From: Exiguobacterium sp. AM39-5BH
GTDB lineage: Bacteria > Bacillota > Bacilli > Exiguobacteriales > Exiguobacteriaceae
Reading direction: 5' to 3'
NCBI RefSeq assembly: GCF_003467445.1
Contig: NZ_QSGS01000004.1
Location: 124,001 to 188,000, forward strand
DNA length: 64,000 nucleotides
Part shown: piece by piece, positions 1 through 9,154 of the stretch
Position numbering within the stretch: the first letter of the stretch is position 1
Layout: each line of letters starts with the position of its first letter
Program-made: the position numbers and the translations under genes
The notes under the pieces: model-generated
What the model was told of the DNA's origin: nothing
Databases searched by the model: none
The model's input: the letters and a program-made list of their open reading frames with translations, nothing else

Positions 1-1
1 T

Positions 2-310
2 CGTCTCGAGGTTCAGTCGTCGAACGGCCGTCTCGATATTCATGACGTGACAGGGGCAGTCGAGGCGAAGACATCGAACGGACGCATCGACTGTGTCATC
101 GATGTGCTCGAGCATCCGGTCCGTCTAAAAACGAACAACGGACGCATCGATGTGCGGCTGAAGCGAGATCCGCGTGACGCCGTCATCCGGGCCAAGACGA
201 GAAACGGCAAAGTCGAACTGTTCGGCGACCGGGCGAACGAGCGGACGTTCGGGGACGGGACGGTCGAACTCAAACTGACGAGCTCGAACGGGAGCATCAC
301 CGTCGAATAA
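2..310 (+). CDS. DUF4097-type beta-strand repeat protein, C-terminal end (5' truncated by window)
   Basis: The reading frame is open from the window edge to a TAA at 308-310. The translation shows repeated short units around SSNGRLDI, TSNGRID, TNNGRID, TRNGKVE and SSNGSITVE, the pattern of the DUF4097 (putative adhesin) beta-helix family. Proteins of this family often sit at the C-terminus of membrane-associated proteins whose exact role is unknown. The real start lies outside the window; the GTG at 47 is only an internal codon. A strong hairpin follows directly. The family call rests on the repeat pattern only. Confidence 0.7.
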   Translation, partial: RLEVQSSNGRLDIHDVTGAVEAKTSNGRIDCVIDVLEHPVRLKTNNGRIDVRLKRDPRDAVIRAKTRNGKVELFGDRANERTFGDGTVELKLTSSNGSITVE

Positions 311-315
311 GCATG

Positions 316-357
316 AAAAAGACTCGCGCGTGAGCTATTCACGCCGCGAGTCTTTTT
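316..357. terminator. Bidirectional terminator between the DUF4097 gene and lutC
   Basis: AAAAAGACTCGCG pairs with CGCGAGTCTTTTT, with an inner CGTGA/TCACG stem. A-run on the left and T-run on the right allow it to serve both converging genes. Confidence 0.85.
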
Positions 358-359
358 GT

Positions 360-1055
360 TTACAGATCGTGGACGAGCACGTAGGCGACACGGACCGGTC
401 CGTGCACCCCGACAATCAAATTCATCTCGATATCGGCCGAGTTCGATGGGCCGGAGATGAAGTTGACCCCGTTCGGCGAGTTGAGTTCACCGGAGCGGTC
501 GAGGTCGGCCAATCGTTTGGCCGCCTGCGTCATCCGCGGGACGAGCACCGATTTCGGGATGATGGCGATATGGTCGCGGGGCAACAGGCTGATCGTACGT
601 GATTTGCCGGGTGCCGCATATTGGACGATGGTCGCACTCTCGGCGAGTGCCTGGTCGGCGATCGTGATACCGATATCCGCCTTCACGGCGAGGGCTCGGC
701 TGTCTTCCGGCCGCTCCGCATCCCACCAGTCGAACGATTCGCTCGTGTTTGGGGCCCACGCTTGAATCCGGTCGTCATGTTCGGCGATGACGGCCTCCCC
801 TTCATACCGGTCAATTAACAGGCGGAGCGTATCGTCGAGGTTGGCGGATTCGCATTCGACGACGTCGGTGTGGATCCGCGTCGCGACCATGCGGAACGTT
901 TCGAGAAGTTCCTCGTCGGACGCATCTTTCAACACTTCGTCTTGCGGCCGGTGCTTGTACATTCGTCTCGGCGGCGTCAAGTCGACGTCGCGTCCGAGTT
1001 GCCCCGCGATTCGTTTTAGAAAATCCTCGCGATTGGTGATCGTGCCTGGATTCAT
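360..1055 (-). CDS. lutC: Lactate utilization protein C (LUD domain)
   Basis: The 231-residue product is an LUD-domain protein, the third component of the LutABC complex that oxidises L-lactate to pyruvate in the cytoplasm. I chose the ATG at 1055 because it overlaps the lutB stop as ATGA and is preceded by a GGGGG ribosome binding site; an upstream extension to 1082 lacks this. Motifs typical of LUD proteins are visible in the middle, such as [18 protein letters not shown] and the [10 protein letters not shown] stretch. It is the last gene of the lutABC operon and ends at a strong terminator. Confidence 0.95.
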   Translation of the reverse strand: MNPGTITNREDFLKRIAGQLGRDVDLTPPRRMYKHRPQDEVLKDASDEELLETFRMVATRIHTDVVECESANLDDTLRLLIDRYEGEAVIAEHDDRIQAWAPNTSESFDWWDAERPEDSRALAVKADIGITIADQALAESATIVQYAAPGKSRTISLLPRDHIAIIPKSVLVPRMTQAAKRLADLDRSGELNSPNGVNFISGPSNSADIEMNLIVGVHGPVRVAYVLVHDL

Positions 1056-2461
1056 TCTACATTCCCCCGTTTCTTGAACCAATCCCGTACCGTCTGTTTA
1101 GCCGGTTGCGGTAAGTCTTTCGAATCCGTCCACGCTGGCAACCCCTTGTCGATTTGACCCGCTTTCGTGAACGGGGACGAGGCGTAAGGCGCAATCTGTT
1201 CGGCCGCTTCAAATAAGAACGGACTTGAGGACGTGACAGCGAAGCCTTTCATGGCGATCCGTTCGACGAACGGTGATTTCTTTTTCTCTTCGACGATGAC
1301 ACGGCGATGCTCGATCAACAGCTCATGAAGCGGGATTTTGACCGGACAGGCTTCCGTACAGGCACCGCATAGACTCGAGGCATACGGCAATTCTTTATAA
1401 TTCTCGTATCCGTCGAGGAGCGGGGCGAGCACGGCACCGATTGGGCCCGGATAAATCGAGCCGTAGGCGTGACCACCGATATGGCGGTAGACTGGACAGA
1501 CATTAATACAGGCCGCGCAACGGATGCATTGGAGCACCGATTGGAACTGTGTACCGAGGATGCCGGAACGTTTGTTGTCGACGATGACGAGATGGAACTC
1601 TTCTGGTCCATCGACCTCACCGAAACCTCTCGTACCGGCGAACGTCGTAATATACGATGTAAGCCGTTGACCGACGGCGCTTCGGCACAGCATATTGACG
1701 AGCACTTCGAACTCTTCATACGATGGCACGATCCGTTCCATTCCCATGACTGAGATGACGGTGCCTGGAAGCGACGTCACCATGCGGCCGTTCCCTTCGT
1801 TCGTGACGAGACCGACGGAACCGCTCTCGGCGATGGCAAAGTTACAGCCGGTGATGCCGACTTCCGCTTTCAAAAAGTCTTTCCGCAGCTCGCGACGAGC
1901 ATAACGCCCGAGTTCGGTCGGGTCGTTCGAGCCTTCGTAGCCGTGGGCAGTGAACGTTTTATGGACGGCGTTACGGTCTTTGTGCAGGGCCGGGGCGACG
2001 ATGTGCGATGGTGGATCGTTGTCGAGCTGCAGAATCCATTCCCCGAGATCGGACTCGACGACCGTGCATCCTTCCTCGTGGAGCGCCTCGTTCAAGCCGA
2101 TTTCTTCTGTCACCATCGATTTTGATTTGACGACGTGCTTGGCATTTTTAGCGCGGACGACTTCCCGGATATAACGGTTCGCTTCTTCAGCCGTCTCGGC
2201 AAAGAAAACGTTCCCACCCCGTTTCGAGATATTCTCGCTCAATTGATATAAGTAATAGTCGAGATGTTCGAGCACGTGTTGGCGAATCTCTTCCGAATGG
2301 TCCCGAAACGCTTCCCAATCCCCAAGCTCACCTGCCGCGTTCAATCGTCCGTCACGCAGACGGTTTTGAGCCGAACTGACGGCTTGGCGCATGAACGGAT
2401 TATCAATCCCGTCCTTGCGACGATCTTGAAACTTCTCATCTAACCGAATTCCCAAGCTCAT
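1052..2461 (-). CDS. lutB: Lactate utilization iron-sulfur protein B
   Basis: The 469-residue protein combines an LUD domain (about 70-300) with a ferredoxin-like region. Two cysteine clusters are visible: C312, C315, C318 followed by C322, and C365, C368, C372, which should bind 4Fe-4S centres. It carries electrons in the LutABC lactate oxidase complex. Start and stop overlap its neighbours by four bases (ATGA) on both sides, so translation of lutA, lutB and lutC is probably coupled. Confidence 0.96.
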   Translation of the reverse strand: MSLGIRLDEKFQDRRKDGIDNPFMRQAVSSAQNRLRDGRLNAAGELGDWEAFRDHSEEIRQHVLEHLDYYLYQLSENISKRGGNVFFAETAEEANRYIREVVRAKNAKHVVKSKSMVTEEIGLNEALHEEGCTVVESDLGEWILQLDNDPPSHIVAPALHKDRNAVHKTFTAHGYEGSNDPTELGRYARRELRKDFLKAEVGITGCNFAIAESGSVGLVTNEGNGRMVTSLPGTVISVMGMERIVPSYEEFEVLVNMLCRSAVGQRLTSYITTFAGTRGFGEVDGPEEFHLVIVDNKRSGILGTQFQSVLQCIRCAACINVCPVYRHIGGHAYGSIYPGPIGAVLAPLLDGYENYKELPYASSLCGACTEACPVKIPLHELLIEHRRVIVEEKKKSPFVERIAMKGFAVTSSSPFLFEAAEQIAPYASSPFTKAGQIDKGLPAWTDSKDLPQPAKQTVRDWFKKRGNVE

Positions 2462-3195
2462 GCCTGTTTCACCCCTTCGTTCAATACTTCTGCGATATGC
2501 ATCACTTTAATTGGATGACCTTGTTTGTGCAGGCGTCCCCCGATATTCATCAAACACGAGGCGTCCGCCCCGATGAGCACCTCGGCCCCCGAGTTCAAGA
2601 TGGATTCGACTTTCTCGTCGACCATCTGCACCGAGACGTCTGGCATCTTGACGGAGAACGTTCCCCCGAAGCCGCAACAGTTATGGACGTTCTCGAGCGG
2701 GAGCATCGTCAAGCCATCGACGTTTTTAAGCAACTGTCCCGGAGCCGAGTCGATGCCGAGCAGGCGTGTCATGTGGCACGAGGCGTGGTACGTCGCCTTG
2801 GCCGGGAACTTAGCCCCGACATCCGTCACTTCGAGTACGTCGACGATAAACTGCGTCAACTCGAACGTCTTCGCCGCATGGGCCTCGGCCCGCATCTTCC
2901 AAGTAAGGTCGTCTTTGAACAAATGCGGATAGTCGCGCATCATCATGACACATGAACCGGAAGGACCGACGATATAATCGGCGTCGGCCTTCTCGAACGT
3001 CTCGATCATATGTTTCGCGATTCTTTTCGTCTCTTCATGGTAGCCGCTGTTATAGGCGGGCTGGCCGCAACACGTCTGCTCAAACGGGAAACTGACGTCA
3101 CAACCTAGATGTTCTAATAGTTCGACCGTCGCTTGTCCTACCGATGGGAACAACGTATCAGAGAGACAAGTGACAAACAGAGCCACTTTAGGCAT
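2458..3195 (-). CDS. lutA: Lactate utilization protein A (CCG-domain subunit)
   Basis: The 245-residue product has the two CCG motifs of the family ([10 protein letters not shown] and [11 protein letters not shown]), as in GlpC/heterodisulfide reductase-like subunits. It is the first gene of lutABC. I chose the ATG at 3195 ([10 protein letters not shown]) because it matches the usual N-terminus and follows GAAGGA at a good distance; the ATG two codons earlier (3201) also fits. No lutR regulator is in the window. Confidence 0.95.
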   Translation of the reverse strand: MPKVALFVTCLSDTLFPSVGQATVELLEHLGCDVSFPFEQTCCGQPAYNSGYHEETKRIAKHMIETFEKADADYIVGPSGSCVMMMRDYPHLFKDDLTWKMRAEAHAAKTFELTQFIVDVLEVTDVGAKFPAKATYHASCHMTRLLGIDSAPGQLLKNVDGLTMLPLENVHNCCGFGGTFSVKMPDVSVQMVDEKVESILNSGAEVLIGADASCLMNIGGRLHKQGHPIKVMHIAEVLNEGVKQA

Positions 3196-3228
3196 GTCCA
3201 TTCCTTCTTTCCTGTTCATAGTTATATC

Positions 3229-3242
3229 CGTAAACGGTTTCA
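3229..3242. promoter_or_regulatory. cre-like / LacI-type operator upstream of lutA
   Basis: CGTAAACGGTTTCA (read on the minus strand as TGAAACCGTTTACG) matches the CcpA cre consensus at 12 of 14 positions. It lies about 34 bp upstream of the lutA start, so catabolite repression of lactate use is plausible. The promoter itself was not clear to me. Confidence 0.4.
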
Positions 3243-3396
3243 CGGTTATTATTCCATAACAAACGAGTCCAAAACAGAAAAATGGAACGATTCTCACAAA
3301 AAAATGTAAAATCTTGTCTAATTGAGAACTAAATGATAATGAATCAATATTCAGAAGATGACTGCTATAAAACAGCATTACCCTGCCCGATAACAG

Positions 3397-3422
3397 AAAA
3401 ACCCTCATCGGTCGACGAGGGC
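3397..3422 (-). terminator. Terminator of the purine permease gene
   Basis: On the minus strand GCCCTCGTCGACCGATGAGGG is followed by TTTTT. It lies just after the permease stop codon (3434) and ahead of the lut promoter region. Confidence 0.8.
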
Positions 3423-3433
3423 TCGAATCTAAC

Positions 3434-4723
3434 TTATAAGAAAAACATTTCCAGGATGAACAGCGCGCCGAACAAGTAGATGAGCGGGTGGACCGTCTCT
3501 TTGTTCATCGCTTTAAAAATTGGATACAAGATGAACCCGAAGGCGATCCCGCGTTCGATACTGCCTGAGAGCGGCATGATGAGAATCGTCATGAACGCCG
3601 GGAAGTATTCGCTGAAGTCCGTCCAATCGATATAGCGGACGTTCGTCAACATGAGCGCGCCGACGATGATGAGCGCTGGTGCCGTGATGGCGGCAACGCC
3701 AGAAATGGCGCCGATGAGCGGGCTGAAGAACAGCGTCAGTCCGAACAAACCGGCCACGACCGCTGTCGTGAGACCGGTCCGTCCACCTTGAGCGACACCG
3801 GCAGCGGATTCGATGTAAGCCGTCGACGGGCTCGTCCCGACAAGCGAGCCACCCATCGTCGCGAGCGAGTCAGCAAACAAGGCGCGGTGTCCGTTCTCGA
3901 TTGTCCCATCCTCTTTCAACAAGTGGGCTTGTTTTCCGACACCGACGAGCGTACCGGTCGTATCGAATAACGTGACAAGGAAGAACGATAAGACGGCACC
4001 GAACAGGCCGTATTCGATGACGTCTGAGAACGCCGTGAGCGGATTGACCATGAGTCCTTCCGGCAACGTCGGCATCGCCGTCACACCTTCAATCTTCAAG
4101 AGATCCATGAAGTAAGCGGCGATTCCTGTGAGCACCATCCCGATGAGGAGTGAGCCCGGCACGTTCCGGGAGAACAAGAGCGCCGAGACGATCAAGCCCC
4201 CGAGGACGAGCAGGACGCTCGGTGATGACAAGTCACCAAGACGAACGAGGTTCGCCTCATCGGCGACGATGAGTCCTGACAACTTCAATCCGAGCGAGGC
4301 GATGAATAAACCAATACCGGTCGTGATGGCATGTTTGAGCGACGCCGGGATCGCTTGAATCAGTTTCGTCCGAATCGGCGACAGCGACAACAACAAGAAG
4401 AAGACCGACGAGACGAACACGACGCCGAGCGCGGCTGACGGTGCAATCTGTTGCTGGGCGACGAGCGTATACGCAAAGAACGCGTTCAGTCCCATCCCTG
4501 GTGCGACGGCAATCGGGAGGTTGGCGTAAAACGCCATGAGTCCGGTACCGATTAAGATGGCGATAATGGTCGCCGTGAACGCTTGGGCGAACGGGATACC
4601 GGCATCTGATAGAATCGCCGGGTTGACGACAGAGATGTAAGCCATTGTCACGAACGTTGTGATGCCGGCCATCACTTCTTGTTTAACGTTCGTTCCATGT
4701 TGTTTCAATTGAAAAAAGTTCAT
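3434..4723 (-). CDS. pbuG: NCS2/AzgA-type guanine-hypoxanthine permease
   Basis: The 429-residue polytopic membrane protein begins [20 protein letters not shown] and contains the AzgA-family signatures [12 protein letters not shown] and [15 protein letters not shown]. It should import purine bases with protons. The length is that of B. subtilis PbuG/PbuO, and the two cannot be separated by eye. It is a single-gene unit with its own promoter and terminator. I found no purine riboswitch in its 5' leader, but there is a PurR-box-like sequence. Confidence 0.85.
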   Translation of the reverse strand: MNFFQLKQHGTNVKQEVMAGITTFVTMAYISVVNPAILSDAGIPFAQAFTATIIAILIGTGLMAFYANLPIAVAPGMGLNAFFAYTLVAQQQIAPSAALGVVFVSSVFFLLLSLSPIRTKLIQAIPASLKHAITTGIGLFIASLGLKLSGLIVADEANLVRLGDLSSPSVLLVLGGLIVSALLFSRNVPGSLLIGMVLTGIAAYFMDLLKIEGVTAMPTLPEGLMVNPLTAFSDVIEYGLFGAVLSFFLVTLFDTTGTLVGVGKQAHLLKEDGTIENGHRALFADSLATMGGSLVGTSPSTAYIESAAGVAQGGRTGLTTAVVAGLFGLTLFFSPLIGAISGVAAITAPALIIVGALMLTNVRYIDWTDFSEYFPAFMTILIMPLSGSIERGIAFGFILYPIFKAMNKETVHPLIYLFGALFILEMFFL

Positions 4724-4747
4724 GAATAAAACTCCCTATAGTTAGTA

Positions 4748-4760
4748 ATTTACGAACAAT
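4748..4760. promoter_or_regulatory. Possible PurR box in the purine permease leader
   Basis: ATTTACGAACAAT matches the PurR half-site AWWWCCGAACWWT at 12 of 13 bases. A second, inverted half at the expected spacing is only weakly present, so this is tentative. It would sit in the transcribed leader, about 40 bases after the start point. Confidence 0.35.
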
Positions 4761-4800
4761 AAGATACGGTAATCGTAAAATAAACGTTATCAACTTGATG

Positions 4801-4829
4801 ACTATACAAAATGAACTGGCTGTCGTCAA
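4801..4829 (-). promoter_or_regulatory. Sigma-A promoter of the purine permease
   Basis: On the minus strand TTGACG (4829-4824), a 17-base spacer and TATAGT (4806-4801) give a near-consensus vegetative promoter, leaving a leader of about 70 bases. Confidence 0.75.
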
Positions 4830-4910
4830 TGATTTTGAGTGAAAAAACTTTAAATATTCTTATGTGTGCGTTGAATGTTCGGAAATAGACGGAATAAAAA
4901 TAGTGCTTGC

Positions 4911-4928
4911 TCTGAAACGCGTTTCAGA
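4911..4928. promoter_or_regulatory. Perfect 18-bp palindromic operator of the LacI-type regulator
   Basis: TCTGAAACGCGTTTCAGA is its own reverse complement, with the central CG typical of LacI-family operators. It lies 32 bp before a small gene and about 280 bp before the LacI-family gene, which suggests autoregulation of the pair. A weak promoter candidate (TTGAAT at 4871, then AT-rich sequence near 4894) lies just upstream. Confidence 0.7.
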
Positions 4929-4959
4929 CTGTACGGTTAAGTCAAAGGAGGGAAAGCTC

Positions 4960-5193
4960 ATGAATCCGATAACGTGGAAAACCTGGTGTAGTGGGATCGT
5001 CTACGAACTCGTCATCAATCAGTTGTATACGCCGCTCGGAAGAATGTTGTGCGCCCGTTTTCAAGACGAGTTTCTTTATCTACCCGTCGAAGAACGGTTT
5101 CGTCTTGTCCAAGCCATCCGAAAACAAGTGATTGCGAAAGGTGACAGTCAGGAGGCAGAGTGGGTACACTATATGCAAAGACTGACAGATTGA
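4960..5193 (+). CDS. Small conserved-looking hypothetical protein upstream of a LacI-type regulator
   Basis: The 77-residue product starts at an ATG preceded by AAAGGAGGGAAAG, an excellent ribosome binding site. I do not recognise the family. It has no clear membrane segment or signal peptide; the sequence is mixed, with a predicted helical C-terminal half (VEERFRLVQAIRKQVIAKG). It lies between the palindromic operator and the regulator gene with only 11 bp before the latter, so the two are probably one transcript. Confidence 0.65.
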   Translation: MNPITWKTWCSGIVYELVINQLYTPLGRMLCARFQDEFLYLPVEERFRLVQAIRKQVIAKGDSQEAEWVHYMQRLTD

Positions 5194-5204
5194 GGTGAAA
5201 CGGG

Positions 5205-6164
5205 ATGGCGAACATTCGAGATATCGCCAAATACGCGGACGTATCGGTGACGACGGTGTCACGCGTGCTCAATGAGCACCCGTACGTGTCGAAAGAGAAG
5301 CGTGAACGAGTACGACGGGCGATGAATGAACTCGGTTATTTACGGAATCAGCAGGCGCTGACGTTATCGACCGGTCGCACGCAGCGTTTTGTCGTCGTAT
5401 TACCGTATTTGGATCATCCGTATTATGGACTGTTCGTCAACGGGCTCGCGAAAGCGGCCCTCCAAAGAGATTACCGACTCGTTATGTGGCAGACGGAGTA
5501 TCAACTCGACCAAGAACGGCAAGCGCTTGATTTATTGAAGCACCGTGAAGTTGATGGGGCGATTGTGTTATCCCATGCGATGCCATTCGATGAGATGGAG
5601 ACGTATCGACAGTTTGGTCCAATCGCGGTCGCAACCGTCGGGGCGCCGCAGACGATTTCTTCGGTCCACGTCGATCATTACACCGCGTTCGTCACCGGTT
5701 TGCGCGTATTGAGACAAGCCGGATATGCTGAAATTGGCATCGTATTGTCAAGACAAGATAGTCCAAGCTCGATTGCGCGTCAGCAAGCGTACTTCGATGA
5801 AGTCGAACTTGCGCGTGAGCGATGGGTCTGGACCGGCTACTTGACGAGTGAGGACGGGATCGGACTAGCGGATATGTTTCTGCGTCAACAAGAGCGTCCT
5901 CGTGCGCTCTTTTTCTCGTCGGATTATGTGGCGCTCGGCTTTTTAGGGGAGTTGCGCCGTCGCGGTGTCAGCATCCCCGAAGAAGTCGCCATCCTCGGCT
6001 TCGATGGTCATCCAATCGGTCAGGCGTTCGGTCTGTCGACGATGCACTCGCCAAATGAAGACATCGGCCGGACGCTGTTCGATGTGACGTTTGAGGAGAT
6101 GAACGGCGGAGCTTCGGTCACAAACAGTTTAACGGTCACATATTTGCCGGGAACGACACTCTAG
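5205..6164 (+). CDS. LacI-family transcriptional regulator
   Basis: The 319-residue protein has the LacI helix-turn-helix at its N-terminus (NIRDIAKYADVSVTTVSRVL, hinge to about residue 55) and a periplasmic-binding-protein-like effector domain. It should bind a sugar or sugar phosphate and control transcription. A good ribosome binding site (GAGGTGAAACGGG) precedes the ATG. The likely operator is the palindrome at 4911-4928. No sugar gene is adjacent, so the target pathway cannot be read from here. Confidence 0.92.
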   Translation: MANIRDIAKYADVSVTTVSRVLNEHPYVSKEKRERVRRAMNELGYLRNQQALTLSTGRTQRFVVVLPYLDHPYYGLFVNGLAKAALQRDYRLVMWQTEYQLDQERQALDLLKHREVDGAIVLSHAMPFDEMETYRQFGPIAVATVGAPQTISSVHVDHYTAFVTGLRVLRQAGYAEIGIVLSRQDSPSSIARQQAYFDEVELARERWVWTGYLTSEDGIGLADMFLRQQERPRALFFSSDYVALGFLGELRRRGVSIPEEVAILGFDGHPIGQAFGLSTMHSPNEDIGRTLFDVTFEEMNGGASVTNSLTVTYLPGTTL

Positions 6165-6231
6165 GCAACTTCCTCGCCCGACTTATGGGAAACAATTAGA
6201 ATGGAGACAGAAGTCGAGAGGAGGATCACAG

Positions 6232-6513
6232 ATGAAGATTAATGTGACAGAAGAAGCACTCCAATTTTTTAAAGATGAGATGGAAGTCGAGACTGGTCAG
6301 ACGGTGCGTCTATTTGCTAAATATGGGGGTTCAACAGATTTAACGCACGGTTTCTCGGTGGGCGTCATCACAGAAGACATCGACAATGCGGTCGTCGAAA
6401 CGGAAGCGGATGGCATTCGCTTCGTCGTCGCTGAACAGGACGAGTGGTTGTTCCAAGGACAAGACGTCAACGTCGAAATTCGAGGCGATGAAGTGGTATT
6501 CGTTCAAGCGTGA
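6232..6513 (+). CDS. HesB-like (YneR-type) protein without cysteines
   Basis: The 93-residue product resembles the HesB/IscA fold family as found in B. subtilis YneR (KINVTEEALQFFKDEM, RLFAKYGG, HGFSVGV). It contains no cysteine, so it cannot ligate iron-sulfur clusters in the manner of IscA; its role is unknown. GAGAGGAGG precedes the start. It appears to be a stand-alone gene. Confidence 0.75.
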   Translation: MKINVTEEALQFFKDEMEVETGQTVRLFAKYGGSTDLTHGFSVGVITEDIDNAVVETEADGIRFVVAEQDEWLFQGQDVNVEIRGDEVVFVQA

Positions 6514-6607
6514 TATCACAGTTTGTTAACAAAATGAAGACATCCGTTTGAAGAAGTCCGACGCGGGGAACAGTCTACGACATGACACAACCGAAAGGAT
6601 GAGACAG

Positions 6608-6742
6608 ATGTCAGAGCAAAACAAACGTGAACAAGAAGAAAAAGAGAAGTTGAAACGAGACCAACCGGACATCTCGCACGAAGAAGATTCAAAAGGAGAT
6701 CATTCGGACCTTGAGAAGACGGATGAAGACGAACAAGCATAA
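6608..6742 (+). CDS. Small highly charged hypothetical protein
   Basis: The 44-residue product is almost entirely Glu, Lys, Asp, Arg and Gln, ending LEKTDEDEQA, and is expected to be disordered and hydrophilic. The ATG at 6608 follows GAAAGGATGAG at normal spacing, and a clear terminator follows the stop codon, so I consider it a real gene. Function is unknown. Confidence 0.6.
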   Translation: MSEQNKREQEEKEKLKRDQPDISHEEDSKGDHSDLEKTDEDEQA

Positions 6743-6766
6743 AGAGCCCTAGTGGCTCTTTTTGTT
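6741..6766 (+). terminator. Terminator after the small charged-protein gene
   Basis: AAAGAGCC-CTAGT-GGCTCTTTTTG forms a short stem with a T-run. Confidence 0.85.
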
Positions 6767-6772
6767 TGGGAA

Positions 6773-6800
6773 TTGAAAGAATAAAGATAGACGGTATAAT
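6773..6800 (+). promoter_or_regulatory. Sigma-A promoter of ppaC
   Basis: TTGAAA (6773-6778), 16 bases, then a perfect TATAAT (6795-6800), about 35 bp before the ppaC start. Confidence 0.8.
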
Positions 6801-6836
6801 GGATAAGGGAAAACTATCATAGTGAGGAGAATGGAT

Positions 6837-7766
6837 ATGAGTACGGTACTAGTCTTCGGACATAAAAATCCAGACACAGACACGATTTGCTCAGCGCTCG
6901 CTTACGCGGAGCTCAAAAAAAAGTTAGGGATGGACGCTGAGGCGATTCGCCTCGGTGAAGTGAACGGGGAGACGCAATATGCGCTCGATCACTTCCGCGT
7001 CAAGGCACCACGTCTCGTAGAACGCGTGTCAGACGAAGTGAACTCGGTCATCTTGGTCGACCATAACGAGTTTCAACAAAGTGCGGACGATATCGCAGAC
7101 GTGCGCATCCTTGAAGTCGTCGACCACCACCGCATCAGTAATTTCCAAACAGCAGATCCACTCTACTATCGGGCCGAGCCGGTCGGTTGTACGGCGACAA
7201 TCTTGCTCAAACTCTATAAAGAGCATGGCATTGAGATCGCACCTGACATGGCTGGATTAATGCTATCAGCAATCATCTCGGACTCGCTCTTGTTCAAATC
7301 GCCGACATGCACGGATGAAGACATTAAAGCGGCGAAAGAGCTCGCAGAGATTTCAGGGACGGACATGGAGACATACGGTCTCGAGATGTTAAAAGCTGGG
7401 GCTGACCTTAGCCAAAAGACTGTCCCAGAACTCATCTCGCTCGACGCGAAAGAGTTTGCGATGGGGGACTACCGCATTGAAATCGCGCAAGTGAACACGG
7501 TCGATGCGAACGACGTGTTGAGTCGGAAAGCTGAAGTCGAATCGGCCATGGCCGTGAAGATGTTAGATAAAGAGCTCGACTTGTTCGTCTTCGCGATCAC
7601 GAACATCTTGACGAACGATTCAGAAGCGCTCGTTGTCGGTAAGAAGACTGATCTATTCGAGCAGGCGTTCAACGTCAAGTTGGTCGATGGTCTGGCGACA
7701 CTCCCTGGCGTCGTCTCACGTAAAAAACAAATTGTGCCTGTATTGACTGCCGCAGCCACCAACTAA
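6837..7766 (+). CDS. ppaC: Manganese-dependent inorganic pyrophosphatase
   Basis: The 309-residue family II pyrophosphatase hydrolyses pyrophosphate in the cytoplasm using Mn2+. Visible metal-binding motifs are GHKNPDTDT near the N-terminus, DHNE, and the DHH signature (VVDHHRISN), with the [10 protein letters not shown] substrate-binding motif near the C-terminus. I chose the ATG at 6837 because GTGAGGAG lies seven bases upstream and the length then equals the B. subtilis protein; ATG 6831 is possible. Confidence 0.97.
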   Translation: MSTVLVFGHKNPDTDTICSALAYAELKKKLGMDAEAIRLGEVNGETQYALDHFRVKAPRLVERVSDEVNSVILVDHNEFQQSADDIADVRILEVVDHHRISNFQTADPLYYRAEPVGCTATILLKLYKEHGIEIAPDMAGLMLSAIISDSLLFKSPTCTDEDIKAAKELAEISGTDMETYGLEMLKAGADLSQKTVPELISLDAKEFAMGDYRIEIAQVNTVDANDVLSRKAEVESAMAVKMLDKELDLFVFAITNILTNDSEALVVGKKTDLFEQAFNVKLVDGLATLPGVVSRKKQIVPVLTAAATN

Positions 7767-7773
7767 GAGAGAC

Positions 7774-7810
7774 ATGGACGTCCTGTTTTGAACAGGGCGT
7801 TCATTTTTTT
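7774..7810 (+). terminator. ppaC terminator
   Basis: A 14-bp stem (ATGGACGTCCTGTT with AACAGGGCGTTCAT, two G-U pairs) is followed by seven T. The TnpB element begins directly beyond it. Confidence 0.88.
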
Positions 7811-7820
7811 AACTAAATTA

Positions 7821-7885
7821 GGCGAGAATTCTCCCTCCTCTAAGCGTCTCGGGCACGGCCCAGCGAAGGTGGGAGATGAATCGCC
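7821..7885 (+). repeat. Left-end stem-loop of the TnpB element
   Basis: GGCGA (7821) pairs with TCGCC (7881), and inside it TCTCCCTCC (7830) pairs with GGTGGGAGA (7868). Such subterminal imperfect palindromes are the transposase-recognised structures in IS200/IS605 elements. Confidence 0.55.
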
Positions 7886-7911
7886 GTCCCCCACGCCCTC
7901 GGCCACCGCTG

Positions 7912-7947
7912 TGACGGAACGACGAACAAAAGTTCGTGATTCCGTCA
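7912..7947 (+). repeat. Second stem-loop upstream of tnpB
   Basis: TGACGGAAC...ACGAAC pairs with GTTCGT...TTCCGTCA around an AAAA loop; 14 of 16 positions pair. Whether it works as DNA or as an RNA leader structure cannot be told. Confidence 0.5.
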
Positions 7948-8020
7948 GATTTCCCGTCCCCTCCGCGGGTATCGGAATGGGACGGGGATCATCCCGACAC
8001 CGGGCGAAGGAGGGACGGAC

Positions 8021-9154
8021 ATGCTGAAGGGCTACAAATACCGGCTCCACCCGACGGCGGCACAGGCCGAGTCCCTGATCAAGACGATCGGCTGCGCCCG
8101 CTTCATCTACAACAAGCTGCTCGAGGACCGCATCAAGATCCACGAGGAGGCGAAGGCGGGCGGCGGGCCGAGGCGTAAACCGCCGACACCGGCCTCCTAC
8201 AAGCCGCTGTTCCCGTTCCTGTGCGAGGCGGACAGCCTCGCGCTCGCCAACGCGAAGCTGCACCTCGACACGGCGTTCGCGAAGTTCTTCGCCGGGACGG
8301 CCGGCTTCCCGGTGTTCAAGTCGAGACGGAGGGCGCGCGCATCCTACACGACGAACAACCAGCACGGCACGATCCGCATCGAGGAAGGCCGCGTACGGCT
8401 CCCGAAGGTCGGGTTCATCCGGTTCACACAGCACCGCGGCTTCGACGGGGAGATCCGGTCCGCGACCGTGTCGATGACGAGGACGGGCACGTTTTTCGCG
8501 TCGCTCCTCGTCGAGCAGGACGAAGAGCCATGGGTCCCGGCCGAGCACACGGTCGGGATCGACCTCGGGCTGGAACACTTCGCCACCATGACGAACGACG
8601 CGCTCGTCACGGAGAAGGTCGCGAACCCGCGCAACCTGCGTACGGCCGAGGCGCGGCTCAAACAAGCGCAGCGCGCCCTCGCCCGCAAGAAGCCCGGCAG
8701 CCGGAACCGCGAGAAGGCCCGGCTCCTGCTGGCTAAAAAGCATGAAAAGGTACGGAACCGCCGCCATGACTTCCTCCACAAGCTGTCGCGACGCATCGTC
8801 GACGAGAACCAAGTCGTCGTGGTCGAGACGCTGAAGCCGAGGGAGATGATGCAACATCGCCGCCTGGCGAAATCGATCGGGGACGCCGGGTGGGGCGAGT
8901 TCGTCCGGCAGCTCGAATATAAATGTAAGTTCCACGGGCGGACGCTCATCCAGGCCGACCCATGGTTCGCCTCGACCCAGGTCTGTTCGAGCTGCGGCGA
9001 GAACGGCGGCAAGAAGGGGTTGGACATCCGCGAGTGGACGTGTGCCGCGTGCGGCGCGCACCACGACCGCGACGTCAACGCGAGCCTCAACCTGTTGCGC
9101 CTCGCGGACCGGAACAACCCAGGGCAGGGACTGCCCGACGAGCTTGGTAAATAA
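8021..9154 (+). CDS. tnpB: TnpB RNA-guided endonuclease (IS200/IS605 OrfB)
   Basis: The 377-residue protein has an N-terminal helix-turn-helix-like region, the RuvC-like catalytic residues D181 (VGIDLGLEH), E269 (VVVVETL) and D351 (DRDVNAS), and a zinc finger formed by C322, C325, C341 and C344. All key residues are intact, so it may be active. TnpB proteins cut DNA next to a short adjacent motif guided by an RNA made from the element's right end. GAAGGAGGGACGGAC precedes the ATG. Codon use is strongly GC-biased compared with the neighbours, indicating recent transfer. Confidence 0.95.
   Translation: MLKGYKYRLHPTAAQAESLIKTIGCARFIYNKLLEDRIKIHEEAKAGGGPRRKPPTPASYKPLFPFLCEADSLALANAKLHLDTAFAKFFAGTAGFPVFKSRRRARASYTTNNQHGTIRIEEGRVRLPKVGFIRFTQHRGFDGEIRSATVSMTRTGTFFASLLVEQDEEPWVPAEHTVGIDLGLEHFATMTNDALVTEKVANPRNLRTAEARLKQAQRALARKKPGSRNREKARLLLAKKHEKVRNRRHDFLHKLSRRIVDENQVVVVETLKPREMMQHRRLAKSIGDAGWGEFVRQLEYKCKFHGRTLIQADPWFASTQVCSSCGENGGKKGLDIREWTCAACGAHHDRDVNASLNLLRLADRNNPGQGLPDELGK

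Noticed and set aside
4783..4795. Second half of a PurR box pair
   Set aside because: AACGTTATCAACT matches the inverted half-site at too few positions and the spacing is wrong.
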